Source of the DNA: Deltaproteobacteria bacterium
Lineage (GTDB): Bacteria > Desulfobacterota > Desulfobacteria > Desulfobacterales > Desulfobacteraceae
DNA length: 64,000 bases
Direction: 5' to 3'
Assembly (NCBI GenBank): GCA_013151635.1
Contig: JAADHV010000097.1
Location: 1-64,000, forward strand
The notes beneath the pieces are model-generated. The model was not told the origin of the DNA. It searched no databases and worked only from the letters and a program-made list of their open reading frames with translations. Positions 52,753 through 62,115 of the stretch are shown here, piece after piece. The position numbers and the translations under genes were made by a program. Every line of letters starts with the position of its first letter. Within the stretch, counting starts at the first letter, position 1.

Positions 52753-53441
52753 TATTCCTTAAACCTGTAGCCAACGCCCCTGACAGTTTCAATGGCAAAA
52801 GCATAATTTTTCATTTTTTTTCTTAATCCGACAATAATAACATCAATGCTTCTTTCCGTAACAGCATAATTTTCCCCCCGGATAGCATCAACAATCTGTC
52901 CCCTTGTAAACACCCAGCCTTTTTTATCTGCAAGAAAAGAAAGCAACTCAAACTCCGAAAGAGTCAGGTCCAGGGTTTTGCCCTTGATGGTCACCACGTG
53001 TTTTGCATGGTCAATGATCAAATCACCTTCCTGCCTGATACGGTCCACACTGTTAGTTGAATCTTTTCTTCGCCGCCTTAAAATCGCCCGGACTCTTGCA
53101 ATAAGGACTTTTGGGCTGAAGGGTTTTGATATATAATCATTGGCCCCCAGTTCAAGCCCGGTGACAATATCGGATTCCTCTCCTTTTGCCGTCAGCATGA
53201 CAATAGGCAGATGCCTTGTTCTATTATTATTTCTCAGGTTTTTTGTAACTTCAAGTCCGTCAATACCCGGAAGCATAAGATCAAGTACCATAAGATCGGG
53301 ATGAAACTCTTTTGCCATTTTAATGGCCTTTTCACCTGTCTGGGCCGTCAATATTGAATATCCCTCATTTTTCAGATTGTATTTTATAAGCTCGATGATA
53401 TCTTCTTCATCATCCACAATCAGGATGGTCTCTTTTGCCAT
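52752..53441 (-). CDS. phoB: phosphate regulon response regulator PhoB
   Basis: A 229-aa OmpR-type regulator. The receiver has D54 in MVLDLMLPGIDG, with LTAKGEESD and ISKPFSPK. The C-terminal winged HTH includes LTLSEFELLSFLA and TERSIDVIIVGLRKKM, ending VRGVGYRFKE. Its target is likely the 11-bp repeats upstream of pstS. Confidence 0.95.
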   Translation of the reverse strand: MAKETILIVDDEEDIIELIKYNLKNEGYSILTAQTGEKAIKMAKEFHPDLMVLDLMLPGIDGLEVTKNLRNNNRTRHLPIVMLTAKGEESDIVTGLELGANDYISKPFSPKVLIARVRAILRRRRKDSTNSVDRIRQEGDLIIDHAKHVVTIKGKTLDLTLSEFELLSFLADKKGWVFTRGQIVDAIRGENYAVTERSIDVIIVGLRKKMKNYAFAIETVRGVGYRFKE

Positions 53442-53526
53442 TTTTTATTCCTGTTTTTTAAAAATTATTCAAACCCTTATCTGAATCTTATAAACTGGCA
53501 TTCATTTGTCAAATATTATTCGCTAA

Positions 53527-54177
53527 TCAGCTATGCCTTATAATTTCACCTTCTATAAGATAAATCACTTCTTCTGAAATATTGGTGGTATGATCCCCGA
53601 TTCTTTCCAGGTGCCTTGAAATAAGATACATATTAATGATATCACCCACCATTTCAGGCTGGTTCCTTATATCTCTTTTCATTGAATCATAAGCCTCGTT
53701 TCTCATCAGGTTCACATCCTTATCCATATCCCTGACTTCGTACGCCATATCAACATTCAGATGCACCAGGGCATCCAGACTCATCCTCAGCATCTTTGCC
53801 GCCTGGTCTGCCATGGCAGTATAATCATATTTAAACTTGGCCTTGTTCTGTGAAGAGGTTTTAAACCGCTGTGCAATATTTGCGGCATAGTCTGCAATTC
53901 TTTCAAGATCATTGTTTATTTTTACCACGGCCACAAGAAAACGTAAATCCATGGCAACCGGCTGGTAAAGAGCCAGTATTTTCAGACACTCTTCTTCCAC
54001 TTCAATTTCGCGCTCATCAATTTGAAAGTCAGTATCAATAATTTTTTGGGCAAGCTCCAGATCCTCAACTTTTATGGCGTAAATCGCCTTTTGAAACCGG
54101 TCTTCCACCATTGCCCCAAGAGACAGGATTTCTTTTTTAATTTTTTCTATTTGTTTTTGCAAATGGGTTGCCATCAT
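53527..54177 (-). CDS. phoU: phosphate signalling protein PhoU
   Basis: A 216-aa protein built of two three-helix PhoU repeats with family motifs IDEREIEVEEECLKILALYQPVAMDLRF, NNDLERIADYAANIA and LERIGDHTTNISEEVIYL. It links PstB and PhoR and dampens Pho signalling when phosphate is plentiful. It lies 7 bp after pstB. Confidence 0.96.
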   Translation of the reverse strand: MMATHLQKQIEKIKKEILSLGAMVEDRFQKAIYAIKVEDLELAQKIIDTDFQIDEREIEVEEECLKILALYQPVAMDLRFLVAVVKINNDLERIADYAANIAQRFKTSSQNKAKFKYDYTAMADQAAKMLRMSLDALVHLNVDMAYEVRDMDKDVNLMRNEAYDSMKRDIRNQPEMVGDIINMYLISRHLERIGDHTTNISEEVIYLIEGEIIRHS

Positions 54178-54184
54178 GTTCTCC

Positions 54185-54946
54185 TTAACCGAATCTTCCG
54201 GTTATATAATCTTCTGTCTGCTTTAATTCAGGTTTTGTAAACAAGGTATCTGTATCATTAAGTTCAATTAATTTTCCCAGATAAAAGAATGCGGTCCTGT
54301 CTGAAACCCTTGCTGCCTGCTGCATATTATGGGTAACAATAATAATGGTAAGCCGGGATGAAAGTTCGGCAATCAATTCTTCGATCTTTTGCGTTGCAAT
54401 GGGATCAAGGGCCGAGGCAGGCTCATCCATTAACAATACCTCCGGGGCGACAGCAAGGGCACGGGCAATGCAAAGGCGCTGCTGCTGCCCCCCGGAAAGG
54501 CCGAGAGCCGATTCATTGAGCCTGTCCTTTACTTCATCCCATATGGCTGCCTGTTTCAGACTTTTTTCAACAATCCGGGTGATTTCTGCCTTGTCTTTAA
54601 CCCCGTTTACCTTTAACCCGTATGCGATATTCTCAAATATGGATTTGGGAAACGGGTTGGGCTTTTGAAATACCATGCCAACCCGCCTTCTTAATGTGAC
54701 AACATCCAGGGAAGGGTCGTAAATATCTTTTTTATCCAGCATGGCCCTGCCTTTTACCTTAATATTCGGAATTAAATCATTCATCCTGTTCAAACACCTT
54801 AAATAGGTGCTTTTACCGCAGCCGGACGGCCCGATCAACGCTGTCACCCGGTTCTCGTCAAAATCAATTGAAATATCATGAAGTGCCTGGGAATTCCCAT
54901 AAAAGAAATCCAGGTTTTCAGTATACATTTTAATATGCCTTTCCAT
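54185..54946 (-). CDS. pstB: phosphate ABC transporter ATP-binding protein
   Basis: A 253-aa ATPase with Walker [21 protein letters not shown] (typical of PstB), Q-loop [12 protein letters not shown], signature [16 protein letters not shown], Walker [14 protein letters not shown] and switch His in [13 protein letters not shown]. It energises phosphate uptake. Confidence 0.97.
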   Translation of the reverse strand: MERHIKMYTENLDFFYGNSQALHDISIDFDENRVTALIGPSGCGKSTYLRCLNRMNDLIPNIKVKGRAMLDKKDIYDPSLDVVTLRRRVGMVFQKPNPFPKSIFENIAYGLKVNGVKDKAEITRIVEKSLKQAAIWDEVKDRLNESALGLSGGQQQRLCIARALAVAPEVLLMDEPASALDPIATQKIEELIAELSSRLTIIIVTHNMQQAARVSDRTAFFYLGKLIELNDTDTLFTKPELKQTEDYITGRFG

Positions 54947-54950
54947 GCAG

Positions 54951-55808
54951 CTAAATCCTTAATTTTTTTCTCATTTTTGCCCGCAGAATAATGGCAGTCA
55001 GGTTCATTCCAAACACAAGGCCGATAAGGACCAGGGCAGTTCCGTATTGAAGGGGCCGGGTGATTTCAATCTGTGTTCCGGCCGTGGCCAGCACATAAAT
55101 ATGATAGGGAAGTGCCATGACCTCATCAAAGAGTGAGCTTGGAAGATTGGGGGTAAAGAAAACAGCCCCCGTGTACATGATCGGGGCTGTCTCACCTGCT
55201 GCACGGCTTATCCCCAGTATAGAACCTGTAAGGATTCCCGGGAATGCCGCCGGCAGGACAACCTTCCTTATGGTCTGCCATTTTGTTGCCCCCATGGCAA
55301 GGGAAGCTTCCCTGAATGTATCAGGGACCGCTTTTAAAGCTTCTTCTGTTGCCCCGATAATAACAGGCAGGGTCATGATTCCCAATGTTAATCCGCCGGA
55401 AGCAACCGATACTCCCATTTTTAAAACAATGCAGAAAAAGGCAAGTCCGAAGAGTCCGAATACAATGGACGGAACACCTGCAAGATTATTGATGCCAAGC
55501 CGGATCAGCCGGACAAGCTTTCCCCTTGTTGCATACTCGTTAAGATATATGGCAGATGCGACCCCGACGGGCAATGCCACAAACAGGGTCACGGAACATA
55601 AGGCAAGGGTTCCCACAATACAGGGGAAAATGCCGCCGGCAGTCATGGAGTCCCTTGGCACCTGAGTTAAAAATTCCCATGAAATCGCCCGCCAGCCCCG
55701 GGATACGATATAGTAGACCATAATAGCCAGGGCCGCTCCATTAATCCAGGCAGCTGCTTTGATCATTGAAAAGCTCAATTTCTGGAACATCAATCGTTTT
55801 TTTATCAT
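54951..55808 (-). CDS. pstA: phosphate ABC transporter permease PstA
   Basis: A 285-aa permease with about six helices. PstA hallmarks: [30 protein letters not shown], the coupling loop [34 protein letters not shown] and [17 protein letters not shown]. Its start overlaps the pstC stop codon by 1 bp. Confidence 0.96.
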   Translation of the reverse strand: MIKKRLMFQKLSFSMIKAAAWINGAALAIMVYYIVSRGWRAISWEFLTQVPRDSMTAGGIFPCIVGTLALCSVTLFVALPVGVASAIYLNEYATRGKLVRLIRLGINNLAGVPSIVFGLFGLAFFCIVLKMGVSVASGGLTLGIMTLPVIIGATEEALKAVPDTFREASLAMGATKWQTIRKVVLPAAFPGILTGSILGISRAAGETAPIMYTGAVFFTPNLPSSLFDEVMALPYHIYVLATAGTQIEITRPLQYGTALVLIGLVFGMNLTAIILRAKMRKKLRI

Positions 55809-56695
55809 TACAAGGATGCCTCTCCTGTCTGCCTGAATTTGTAGGAAATATAATCCGCAACCAGGTTGAAAATAAATGTAAACCCAAAAAGAACAAGCCC
55901 GATGGCAAACAATGCATGATAGTGCTCACTGCCAAAGGCGGCTTCTGCCATTTCTGCCGCAATGGTCGCCGGTAACGGGCGCACAGGGTCAAAGATCGAT
56001 CCCGGGATCATGGCGGCTCCTCCTGCTGCCATCAATACCACCATGGTTTCCCCGATGGCCCTTGACAGTCCAAGTATGACCGCAGTGCAGATCCCTGAAA
56101 GAGCTGCCGGGATAATGACCTTTATAATGGTTTCAAAATGCGTTGCGCCAAGGGCAAAAGAAGCTTCTTTCAAGGCAGATGGGACACAGAAAACAGCATC
56201 CTCGGAGATACTGCAAATGGTGGGGATCGCCATAAAGGCAAGCATCAGGGAGGCATTAAACATATTCAGGCCCACCGGGATATTAAAAACTTTCTGGATA
56301 AAAGGAGCTACCACCACAATTGCAAAAAACCCGATCACAACCGACGGCATGGAAGCCATGAGCTCGACAACAGGTTTTACAATTTGTGCAACTTTTGGCG
56401 GAGCGATCTCCGCCAGGTACACTGCAGTCATAATCCCCAATGGGATTGCTATCATACCGGACAAAAGAGTTACACAGACTGATCCTGTAATAAGTGCGAG
56501 AATACCGAAATCAGCCGGGTCATCAGTGGGATACCAGTATTTGCCGAAAATAAATTCTTTGATGGTTATATGGTCAAAAACAGGTATGCTTTCAATAAAA
56601 AGAAAAACCATAATCAAAAACAGGGCAGTTATGGAAAAGAGTGCAATAAGGAAAAACCCTGAATGCACTCCTTTATCAATGTGTTGACGTTTCAA
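55808..56695 (-). CDS. pstC: phosphate ABC transporter permease PstC
   Basis: A 295-aa permease with the PstC patterns GIMTAVYLAEIAPPK, MASMPSVVIGFFAIVVVAPF, the coupling loop EDAVFCVPSALKEASFALGATHFETIIKVIIPAA and SRAIGETMVVLMAAGG. It pairs with PstA to form the phosphate channel. Confidence 0.96.
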   Translation of the reverse strand: MKRQHIDKGVHSGFFLIALFSITALFLIMVFLFIESIPVFDHITIKEFIFGKYWYPTDDPADFGILALITGSVCVTLLSGMIAIPLGIMTAVYLAEIAPPKVAQIVKPVVELMASMPSVVIGFFAIVVVAPFIQKVFNIPVGLNMFNASLMLAFMAIPTICSISEDAVFCVPSALKEASFALGATHFETIIKVIIPAALSGICTAVILGLSRAIGETMVVLMAAGGAAMIPGSIFDPVRPLPATIAAEMAEAAFGSEHYHALFAIGLVLFGFTFIFNLVADYISYKFRQTGEASL

Positions 56696-56714
56696 TCAAG
56701 TACTCCTTGAAAAG

Positions 56715-57530
56715 TTAGAAAAGGGGAATGGAGCCGGCCTGTTCAACAAGTTTCTGGCCTTTTTTTGAAAGGATAAAAGAGATATATCCCATGGTATCCC
56801 CGGCAGGCCAGCCGTTTGTAAACATGAAAAGTCCCCTGGAAATCGGGTAGGACCCGTTTAAGGTGTTCTCCCGGCTTCCATAAACGCCTTCCACTTTTAC
56901 AGCCTTAAGCTCTTTTGTAAGGTATCCCAGACCGACATATCCGATTGCCCCCGGGGTTTTTTCAACAACCTGGACAACCCCGCCGTTGGAAGGGACCGTA
57001 AGGGCTCCCGGTATCACACGTTCCTTGTTCATGACAAGATGCTTCCACACCCCGAATGTCCCGGAAGAACTGTCCCTTGAAATCACAACAATTTTACCCG
57101 GGGTTCCGCCAAGTTCTTTCCAGTCCTTGATTTTCCCAAGATAGATGTCTTTTAACTGAGCCATGGATAGATTGGACACCTTGTTTTTAACATTAACCAC
57201 AGGGACTATGGCGTCCAGGGCAATCCTGAAGGGCACAGGGTAAACACCTTTTGCATTGGCAGCATTCACTTCTTTTGTCTTGATGAACCTTGAAGCATTA
57301 CCGATATTTGTCGTACCGTCAATAATGGCCTTGATCCCGTTTCCGGAACCACCGCCGGAAAGAGAAATCTTTACATCAGGATTCTGTGCCATATAAGCCT
57401 CGGCTGTCTTCTGGGCAATGGGAAGCACTGTTGTAGATCCCTTTATCACAAGTTTTCCTGCAAATACTTCAGGTGATGCAATCAGCAAAGAAATGATTAA
57501 TACAAATATTAATTTAGCAAACCTGTTCAT
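56715..57530 (-). CDS. pstS: phosphate-binding protein PstS
   Basis: A 271-aa periplasmic protein with a signal peptide ending near EVFAGK. Phosphate-site motifs are IKGSTTVLPI at the mature N-terminus, SGGGSGNGIKAIIDG and SRDSSSGTFGVWK. No lipobox cysteine is seen. It is first in the seven-gene pst-pho operon, with a Pho box candidate about 80 bp upstream. Confidence 0.96.
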   Translation of the reverse strand: MNRFAKLIFVLIISLLIASPEVFAGKLVIKGSTTVLPIAQKTAEAYMAQNPDVKISLSGGGSGNGIKAIIDGTTNIGNASRFIKTKEVNAANAKGVYPVPFRIALDAIVPVVNVKNKVSNLSMAQLKDIYLGKIKDWKELGGTPGKIVVISRDSSSGTFGVWKHLVMNKERVIPGALTVPSNGGVVQVVEKTPGAIGYVGLGYLTKELKAVKVEGVYGSRENTLNGSYPISRGLFMFTNGWPAGDTMGYISFILSKKGQKLVEQAGSIPLF

Positions 57531-57611
57531 GTTTTCTCCTCAAAAAATTAAAATTAAATAAATTGCTTTTTTTAAAAGCATGATCCTCTTTTTGAGAAGA
57601 AGTTTTACATT

Positions 57612-57655
57612 GGTTTTGTTAGGCTTGTATTAGGGTTTAATTAACAAAGGATTAA
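57612..57655 (-). promoter_or_regulatory. Pho box candidate: contiguous 11-bp repeats upstream of pstS
   Basis: On the minus strand three contiguous 11-mers read TTAATTAAACC, CTAATACAAGC and CTAACAAAACC (57644 down to 57612), preceded by a weaker TTAATCCTTTG. The 11-bp period and 6-7-bp conserved half sites fit known PhoB/PhoP boxes. Confidence 0.6.
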
Positions 57656-57665
57656 ACATGGAAAC

Positions 57666-58130
57666 CTAAGATGATTTTCCCTGATTTTTAAAAAAAATAT
57701 TTTTTTCAAGGTATAGAATATTACCTTTGTCATTATAGGAATAATGGGTGAAATAAGTATCCATGATGATTATGCCGCGGCCATGGTCCATATCTTCAGG
57801 GAGTTCCCCGGATTTTTGTTTTCTCCAGTCAAAGCCTTCTCCCTCATCTTCAATCATAAGCTTTATGGATTCATGGTTGACAATGGTCAATAAAAATCGA
57901 ACCTTTTTTTCAGGGTCATTTGCATTCCCATGCCGGACAGCATTGGTAAGGCCCTCTCGAATAACAAGATTAATGGGGAATAACAGTTTTTCAATGCCCT
58001 TTACTTCTGACTTGAGATAAGTTGTTGACCGCTTACAGACATCATCAATATTCCCCATGGTGGAAGAAAAAAGAAAACTCAATGAATTTTGCGTCTCCTT
58101 AACCTTAAAAATATCTTTTTCAAAAGGCAT
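57666..58130 (-). CDS. RsbW-like ATP-binding protein (anti-sigma/partner-switching kinase)
   Basis: A 154-aa single HATPase domain with N-box GLTNAVRHGNAND, G1 IEDEGEGFDW and the lid DHGRGIIIMDTYF. This is the RsbW/SpoIIAB type of serine kinase that sequesters a sigma factor or STAS protein. It lies 4 bp after the REC-PP2C gene. No STAS-domain antagonist is encoded in this window. Confidence 0.9.
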   Translation of the reverse strand: MPFEKDIFKVKETQNSLSFLFSSTMGNIDDVCKRSTTYLKSEVKGIEKLLFPINLVIREGLTNAVRHGNANDPEKKVRFLLTIVNHESIKLMIEDEGEGFDWRKQKSGELPEDMDHGRGIIIMDTYFTHYSYNDKGNILYLEKNIFFKNQGKSS

Positions 58131-58134
58131 AAGC

Positions 58135-59256
58135 TCAGACCTTTACGCATAAAACAACAATATCATCCTCGGGAAAGGAATCATCGCCGAAAAGATTATT
58201 CACTAATTGTGCAGGCGCCTTGTCATACGGCACCTCTGCAATTTTTTTATATACGGGAAGAAGGCTGTCTGCCCCGCTTACCCATGTGATTTTATTTTGT
58301 GCTGATTCAACAAGCCCGTCAGAATAAACAAAAAATTTATCGCCCATAGACACATTAATACTTTGTGTTCCAAAATGAGCATCCTTAAACATGCCAAGGA
58401 CATCGCCCTGGGTTTTAATCAGGTATGGCTCCCCATCCTGTGGCTGACAAACCACTGGCGGGTGGCCCGCATTGATAATGGTCATTTTTTTTGTGATTCG
58501 ATTTATATGCATATAGCATGCTGTAAGATATTTTCCATCCGGCAGTATTTCCACCAGAACATCATTAATCATTTTCATACTTTCGGCAGGGGAATAAACA
58601 GGAGTGCAGTTCTGGGCCAGCAGGGCCTTTACAGAAGAAGTCATATAACTTATTTTAATATCATGCCCTGAAAAATCAGCCACAAAATAACCGGTTATTT
58701 TTTCAGAAATATTTAAAATATCGTAAAAATCACCCCCTGCCTCTTCAAGGGCCTTATAGTAGACACCAAATAATGCCCCCGGGTTATCCCCAGGAGACGG
58801 CAGCATGGAAACCTGCGCTTCCGTTACCTGTCTCAGCTTGCTTGCCTGGTCCTGGATCAATGAATTAGTGGCAATGGACAGCTTTAAATGAATCCTCACC
58901 CTTGCCAGAACCTCAAGGGGGTGAAATGGCTTTGTAATGTAATCCACAGCCCCCAGCTCAAATCCTTTTAATTTTGAATCCACTTCACTGACGCCGGTAA
59001 GAAATATCACCGGAATTGCATTTGTCTGTGAGTTGTCCTTAAGTTTTTTTATAACATCAAACCCGTTTTCCCCCGGCATTTCAATATCCAGGAGAATAAG
59101 ATCAGGATTTTCTTTTGCGGCGATTGCCCTGGCATCAGGACCGTTATCTGCTGAAAATATTTGATACCCTTCTTTGGAAAGGGATTTTTCTATCAGCCTT
59201 AAATTCAAAAGATTATCATCCACAACAAGAACTGTATAGGGTTGTTTATTTCCCAT
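58135..59256 (-). CDS. response regulator with PP2C (RsbU/SpoIIE-type) phosphatase domain
   Basis: A 373-aa protein; ATG 59256 (MGNKQPYTVLVVDDN) follows AAAAGG and is preferred to the upstream TTG. An N-terminal receiver (LLDIEMPGENGFDV, KPFHP) is followed by a linker and a PP2C phosphatase: EEAGGDFYDIL, VADFSGHDIKISYM, NAGHPPVVC, DKFFVYSDGLVE and DDIVVLCVKV. It should dephosphorylate a STAS anti-anti-sigma protein when phosphorylated. Confidence 0.93.
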   Translation of the reverse strand: MGNKQPYTVLVVDDNLLNLRLIEKSLSKEGYQIFSADNGPDARAIAAKENPDLILLDIEMPGENGFDVIKKLKDNSQTNAIPVIFLTGVSEVDSKLKGFELGAVDYITKPFHPLEVLARVRIHLKLSIATNSLIQDQASKLRQVTEAQVSMLPSPGDNPGALFGVYYKALEEAGGDFYDILNISEKITGYFVADFSGHDIKISYMTSSVKALLAQNCTPVYSPAESMKMINDVLVEILPDGKYLTACYMHINRITKKMTIINAGHPPVVCQPQDGEPYLIKTQGDVLGMFKDAHFGTQSINVSMGDKFFVYSDGLVESAQNKITWVSGADSLLPVYKKIAEVPYDKAPAQLVNNLFGDDSFPEDDIVVLCVKV

Positions 59257-59284
59257 GACAAAAAGACCTTTTCCCAATCAGGGA

Positions 59285-59593
59285 TTAGAGGTTGTTAATA
59301 GCATCTAACTGTTTTTCAAGGTCGCTGATAAAATTTTCAAAATTATCAAGGCTTCCTTTTCTGGCCTGCATTTCCATATCTTTTGCAAGATTAAATATAT
59401 CATCAAACCCAAGATTCCCTGCCGCGCCTTTTATGGAATGGGATGCGGCGGCGGCATCTGCCGGATTGTTATTGGCCACACCCTTTTTTATTTTATCAAT
59501 GTCAGATAAGGTTGTGGTTACAAAAAGTTCGATAAGCTCTGTAAAATCTTCTTCATCGATCCCAAGCCTTGACGCAAGATCTCTAAAATCCAT
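59285..59593 (-). CDS. Hpt (histidine phosphotransfer) domain protein
   Basis: A 102-aa four-helix Hpt domain with the phospho-His in AASHSIKGAAGNLGFDDIFNLAKDME. It probably passes phosphate to or from the neighbouring receivers (REC-PP2C downstream or the stand-alone REC encoded divergently). Confidence 0.92.
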   Translation of the reverse strand: MDFRDLASRLGIDEEDFTELIELFVTTTLSDIDKIKKGVANNNPADAAAASHSIKGAAGNLGFDDIFNLAKDMEMQARKGSLDNFENFISDLEKQLDAINNL

Positions 59594-59768
59594 AAGAACT
59601 CCTTGTTGGTTTCGTAAATAAAATTTAAGAATTTAAGAAATAGTTATATTTTAAAATTATAGATAAATTTTAGCTTGTTGTAAACCTTCAAATTAAAAAT
59701 AAAATTATTGCATTTTTAAAAAATACCTATTAGAAATATTTCTACTGATTCTTATGATGGGGTTCTTT

Positions 59769-60137
59769 ATGAAAGAAAAAAAAATTTTAATTGTTGACGA
59801 CGAAGAAGCGATACGGCAACTATTTAAGACCGCTTTATCACACAAGGGTTACACCGTGTTCAGCGCAGGTTCAGGTGAAAAAGCGCTTGCAATTCTTGAA
59901 AAAGAAACCATTCCAGTCATGTTTTTAGATCTTAATCTTCCGGGCATGAGTGGAATTGAACTTTGTAAAAAAATTTTAAAAAAAGCGCCTGGAACCCTTA
60001 CCTATGCCATCACCGGCTATAATTCAAACTATAAGTCTTTAGAATGCAGGAAAGCAGGATTTGAAGGCTATTTTTCAAAACCGGTTCCTTTGCAGACTCT
60101 CTTTGAAACTGCACTGAATGCCTTTAAAAAATTCTAA
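59769..60137 (+). CDS. stand-alone receiver domain protein
   Basis: A 122-aa receiver; ATG 59769 (MKEKKILIVDDEEAIRQLF) is preferred because a GGGG stretch precedes it. The phospho-acceptor Asp is in MFLDLNLPGMSG, with Thr in YAITGYN and Lys in YFSKPVP. It is divergent from the Hpt gene and a likely phosphorelay partner. Confidence 0.92.
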   Translation: MKEKKILIVDDEEAIRQLFKTALSHKGYTVFSAGSGEKALAILEKETIPVMFLDLNLPGMSGIELCKKILKKAPGTLTYAITGYNSNYKSLECRKAGFEGYFSKPVPLQTLFETALNAFKKF

Positions 60138-60191
60138 ACCATTCTTTTCCTCATTTTTAAAAAAATAATTTAACAAGGAGACTCAATTAAT

Positions 60192-60440
60192 ATGAAAAAA
60201 GACACCCACAATTTTATCCAGGGTTATAAAGGCCTGGGGGCTTTTGGCCTTGACAGGGAAACAAATGAAGAAACAATTATGTTTTATCTCCAGAAATTTT
60301 CCGAGGACTCTTTTTTAAAAGTATTTCTACCAAGGCTGTCCGACCTGGAGCTTGAAGAAATTTACTTATTTATTAACGACAAACTAAAACAGCATATTTT
60401 AGAAGATGAATACCATAGCCTTTTTCTAAAAGATCAATAA
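60192..60440 (+). CDS. small protein of unknown function (82 aa)
   Basis: An 82-aa soluble, mostly helical protein with an AAGGAG site (MKKDTHNFIQGYKGLGAFGL; DLELEEIYLFINDKLKQHI). No family was recognised. It follows the REC gene by 54 bp on the same strand. Confidence 0.75.
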   Translation: MKKDTHNFIQGYKGLGAFGLDRETNEETIMFYLQKFSEDSFLKVFLPRLSDLELEEIYLFINDKLKQHILEDEYHSLFLKDQ

Positions 60441-60507
60441 TAATTTGTAATTATTGGTTTGTATCGGTAATTCTTTATCTATTTTTATAAATTTTTAAAA
60501 TTTATTG

Positions 60508-60536
60508 TTGACAGTCTTCCAATATTAACATATTCG
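60508..60536 (+). promoter_or_regulatory. weak promoter candidate for tupABC
   Basis: A perfect TTGACA (60508-60513) is followed after 17 bp by TATTCG (60531-60536), a poor -10. No Moco/Tuco riboswitch-like structure was recognised between it and tupA. Confidence 0.35.
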
Positions 60537-60585
60537 AACCTCATTTTGATAGACACATTTTAAATACTTGATTGGAGGCTTGAAA

Positions 60586-61416
60586 ATGAACCATAAAAAA
60601 ATTTTTACCGGTATTTTAACCTTTATTTTTACAATATTCCTGGCCACCAGCGTACAGGCAGGGAATAAAAGCCTGATGATGGCAACCACCACCAGCACGG
60701 ATAACACAGGACTTCTTGATTATCTTATCCCGCACTTTGAAAAAGAAACCGGCATCAGTCTTAAATGGACTGCCACAGGAACCGGCAAAGCATTAAAGCT
60801 TGGCCAGAATTGCGACGTTGATGTCCTTCTGGTTCATGCCCCTCCTGCAGAAAAAAAATTTATTGCAAAAGGGTATGGAAAAGACAGAAGGCAAGTCATG
60901 TATAATGATTTTGTAATCATAGGCCCTGGAAATGACCCGGCTGGCATTAAAGGCAAAAGCATATCAGATGCATTAAGTGCAATTAAAAACAAGCAGGCCA
61001 TATTCATGAGCCGGGGCGATGATTCCGGAACCAATAAAAAAGAAAAGATATTATGGAAAAACGCCGGCATCCAGCAGCCTGACAAAGAAAAATGGTATGT
61101 CCAGACAGGACAGGGGATGCTTGCAACCATCAATATTGCCCAGGAAAGAAACGGGTATACCATGACAGACAGGGGCACATATATTAAATACCAGTCCCAG
61201 AAAGGCGGCATTGCCCCGTTAAAAATCCTGGTTGAGGGAGACAAAATTCTTTTAAATCAATACAGCGTATTAACACTTGATCCCAAAAACTGCCCCAATG
61301 CCAAGTATGACCTGGCACTCAAATTCTCGAACTGGATGGCTTCACAAAGCACCCAGAATCTGATAAGAGATTTCAGGCTTCTTGGGAAAAAGTTGTTTAC
61401 ACCAAACGCAAAATAG
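60586..61416 (+). CDS. tupA: tungstate-binding protein TupA
   Basis: A 276-aa periplasmic protein; ATG 60586 follows GGAGG and starts a signal peptide ending near SVQAGN. The oxyanion-site signature is ATTTSTDNTGLLDYL, then ATGTGKALKLGQNCDVDVLLVHAP and FMSRGDDSGTNKKE, as in TupA/WtpA-like proteins. It supplies tungstate for W-dependent formate dehydrogenases and aldehyde oxidoreductases typical of anaerobes. Confidence 0.93.
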   Translation: MNHKKIFTGILTFIFTIFLATSVQAGNKSLMMATTTSTDNTGLLDYLIPHFEKETGISLKWTATGTGKALKLGQNCDVDVLLVHAPPAEKKFIAKGYGKDRRQVMYNDFVIIGPGNDPAGIKGKSISDALSAIKNKQAIFMSRGDDSGTNKKEKILWKNAGIQQPDKEKWYVQTGQGMLATINIAQERNGYTMTDRGTYIKYQSQKGGIAPLKILVEGDKILLNQYSVLTLDPKNCPNAKYDLALKFSNWMASQSTQNLIRDFRLLGKKLFTPNAK

Positions 61417-61428
61417 CAAAAGGATCGT

Positions 61429-62115
61429 ATGGATTTTATTGTTGCAGGCTTTATCAAAGCCATTGAGCTTCTGGTAAGCGGCGACAGTTCGACCTGGACA
61501 GCAGTCCTTGCAACCCTGCAAGTATCCACCTGCTCCATGCTTTTAAGCATCGGGGCAGGTCTGCCTTGCGGCTTTGTTATTGGATATTTTGACTTCAAAT
61601 ATAAAAAACATGTAAGAACCCTTTTAGATACCCTTCTTGCCCTCCCGACAGTTTTCATCGGTCTTGCTGTTTATGCCTTTATTTCCCACCAGGGACCTTT
61701 GGGGGAGATGGGACTTCTTTTCACCCTGACAGGGATTGCAATAGGCCAGACCATCCTTGCTTTTCCCATTGTAACCGCAATTACCGCCTCCACCATTGAA
61801 AACATTGACCAGGACCTTAAACTTACCCTTGTCACCCTTGGTGCCGGCAAGCGTCATATTATTGCCACCTGTCTCTGGGAAGTCCGGTACGGCATCCTGG
61901 CAGCAGCGGTTACAGCCTATGGCAGGGTCTTAACAGAAGTCGGGATATCAATGATGGTTGGCGGCAATATCAAGTACCAAACAAGAACAGTCACAACAGC
62001 CATTGCCCTTGAAACAAGCAAGGGACTTTTTGCAGATGGTATTGCGCTGGGGATTGTTTTGATCATGATTGCTTTTATTGTAAATCTTTCCCTGTCATTT
62101 TTAAGGAGACAATGA
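61429..62115 (+). CDS. tupB: tungstate ABC transporter permease TupB
   Basis: A 228-aa permease with about five or six helices. TupB features are LALPTVFIGLAVYAF, the coupling loop TLVTLGAGKRHIIATCLWEVRYGIL and GRVLTEVGISMMVGGNIKYQTRTVTTAIALET. It overlaps tupC by 4 bp. Confidence 0.93.
   Translation: MDFIVAGFIKAIELLVSGDSSTWTAVLATLQVSTCSMLLSIGAGLPCGFVIGYFDFKYKKHVRTLLDTLLALPTVFIGLAVYAFISHQGPLGEMGLLFTLTGIAIGQTILAFPIVTAITASTIENIDQDLKLTLVTLGAGKRHIIATCLWEVRYGILAAAVTAYGRVLTEVGISMMVGGNIKYQTRTVTTAIALETSKGLFADGIALGIVLIMIAFIVNLSLSFLRRQ

Noticed and set aside
55117-55665. 182-codon plus-strand ORF
   Set aside because: Antisense shadow of pstA with no recognisable domain.
55962-56687. 241-codon plus-strand ORF
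   Set aside because: It lies wholly antisense to pstC, whose protein matches the family end to end; the ORF is a codon-bias shadow.
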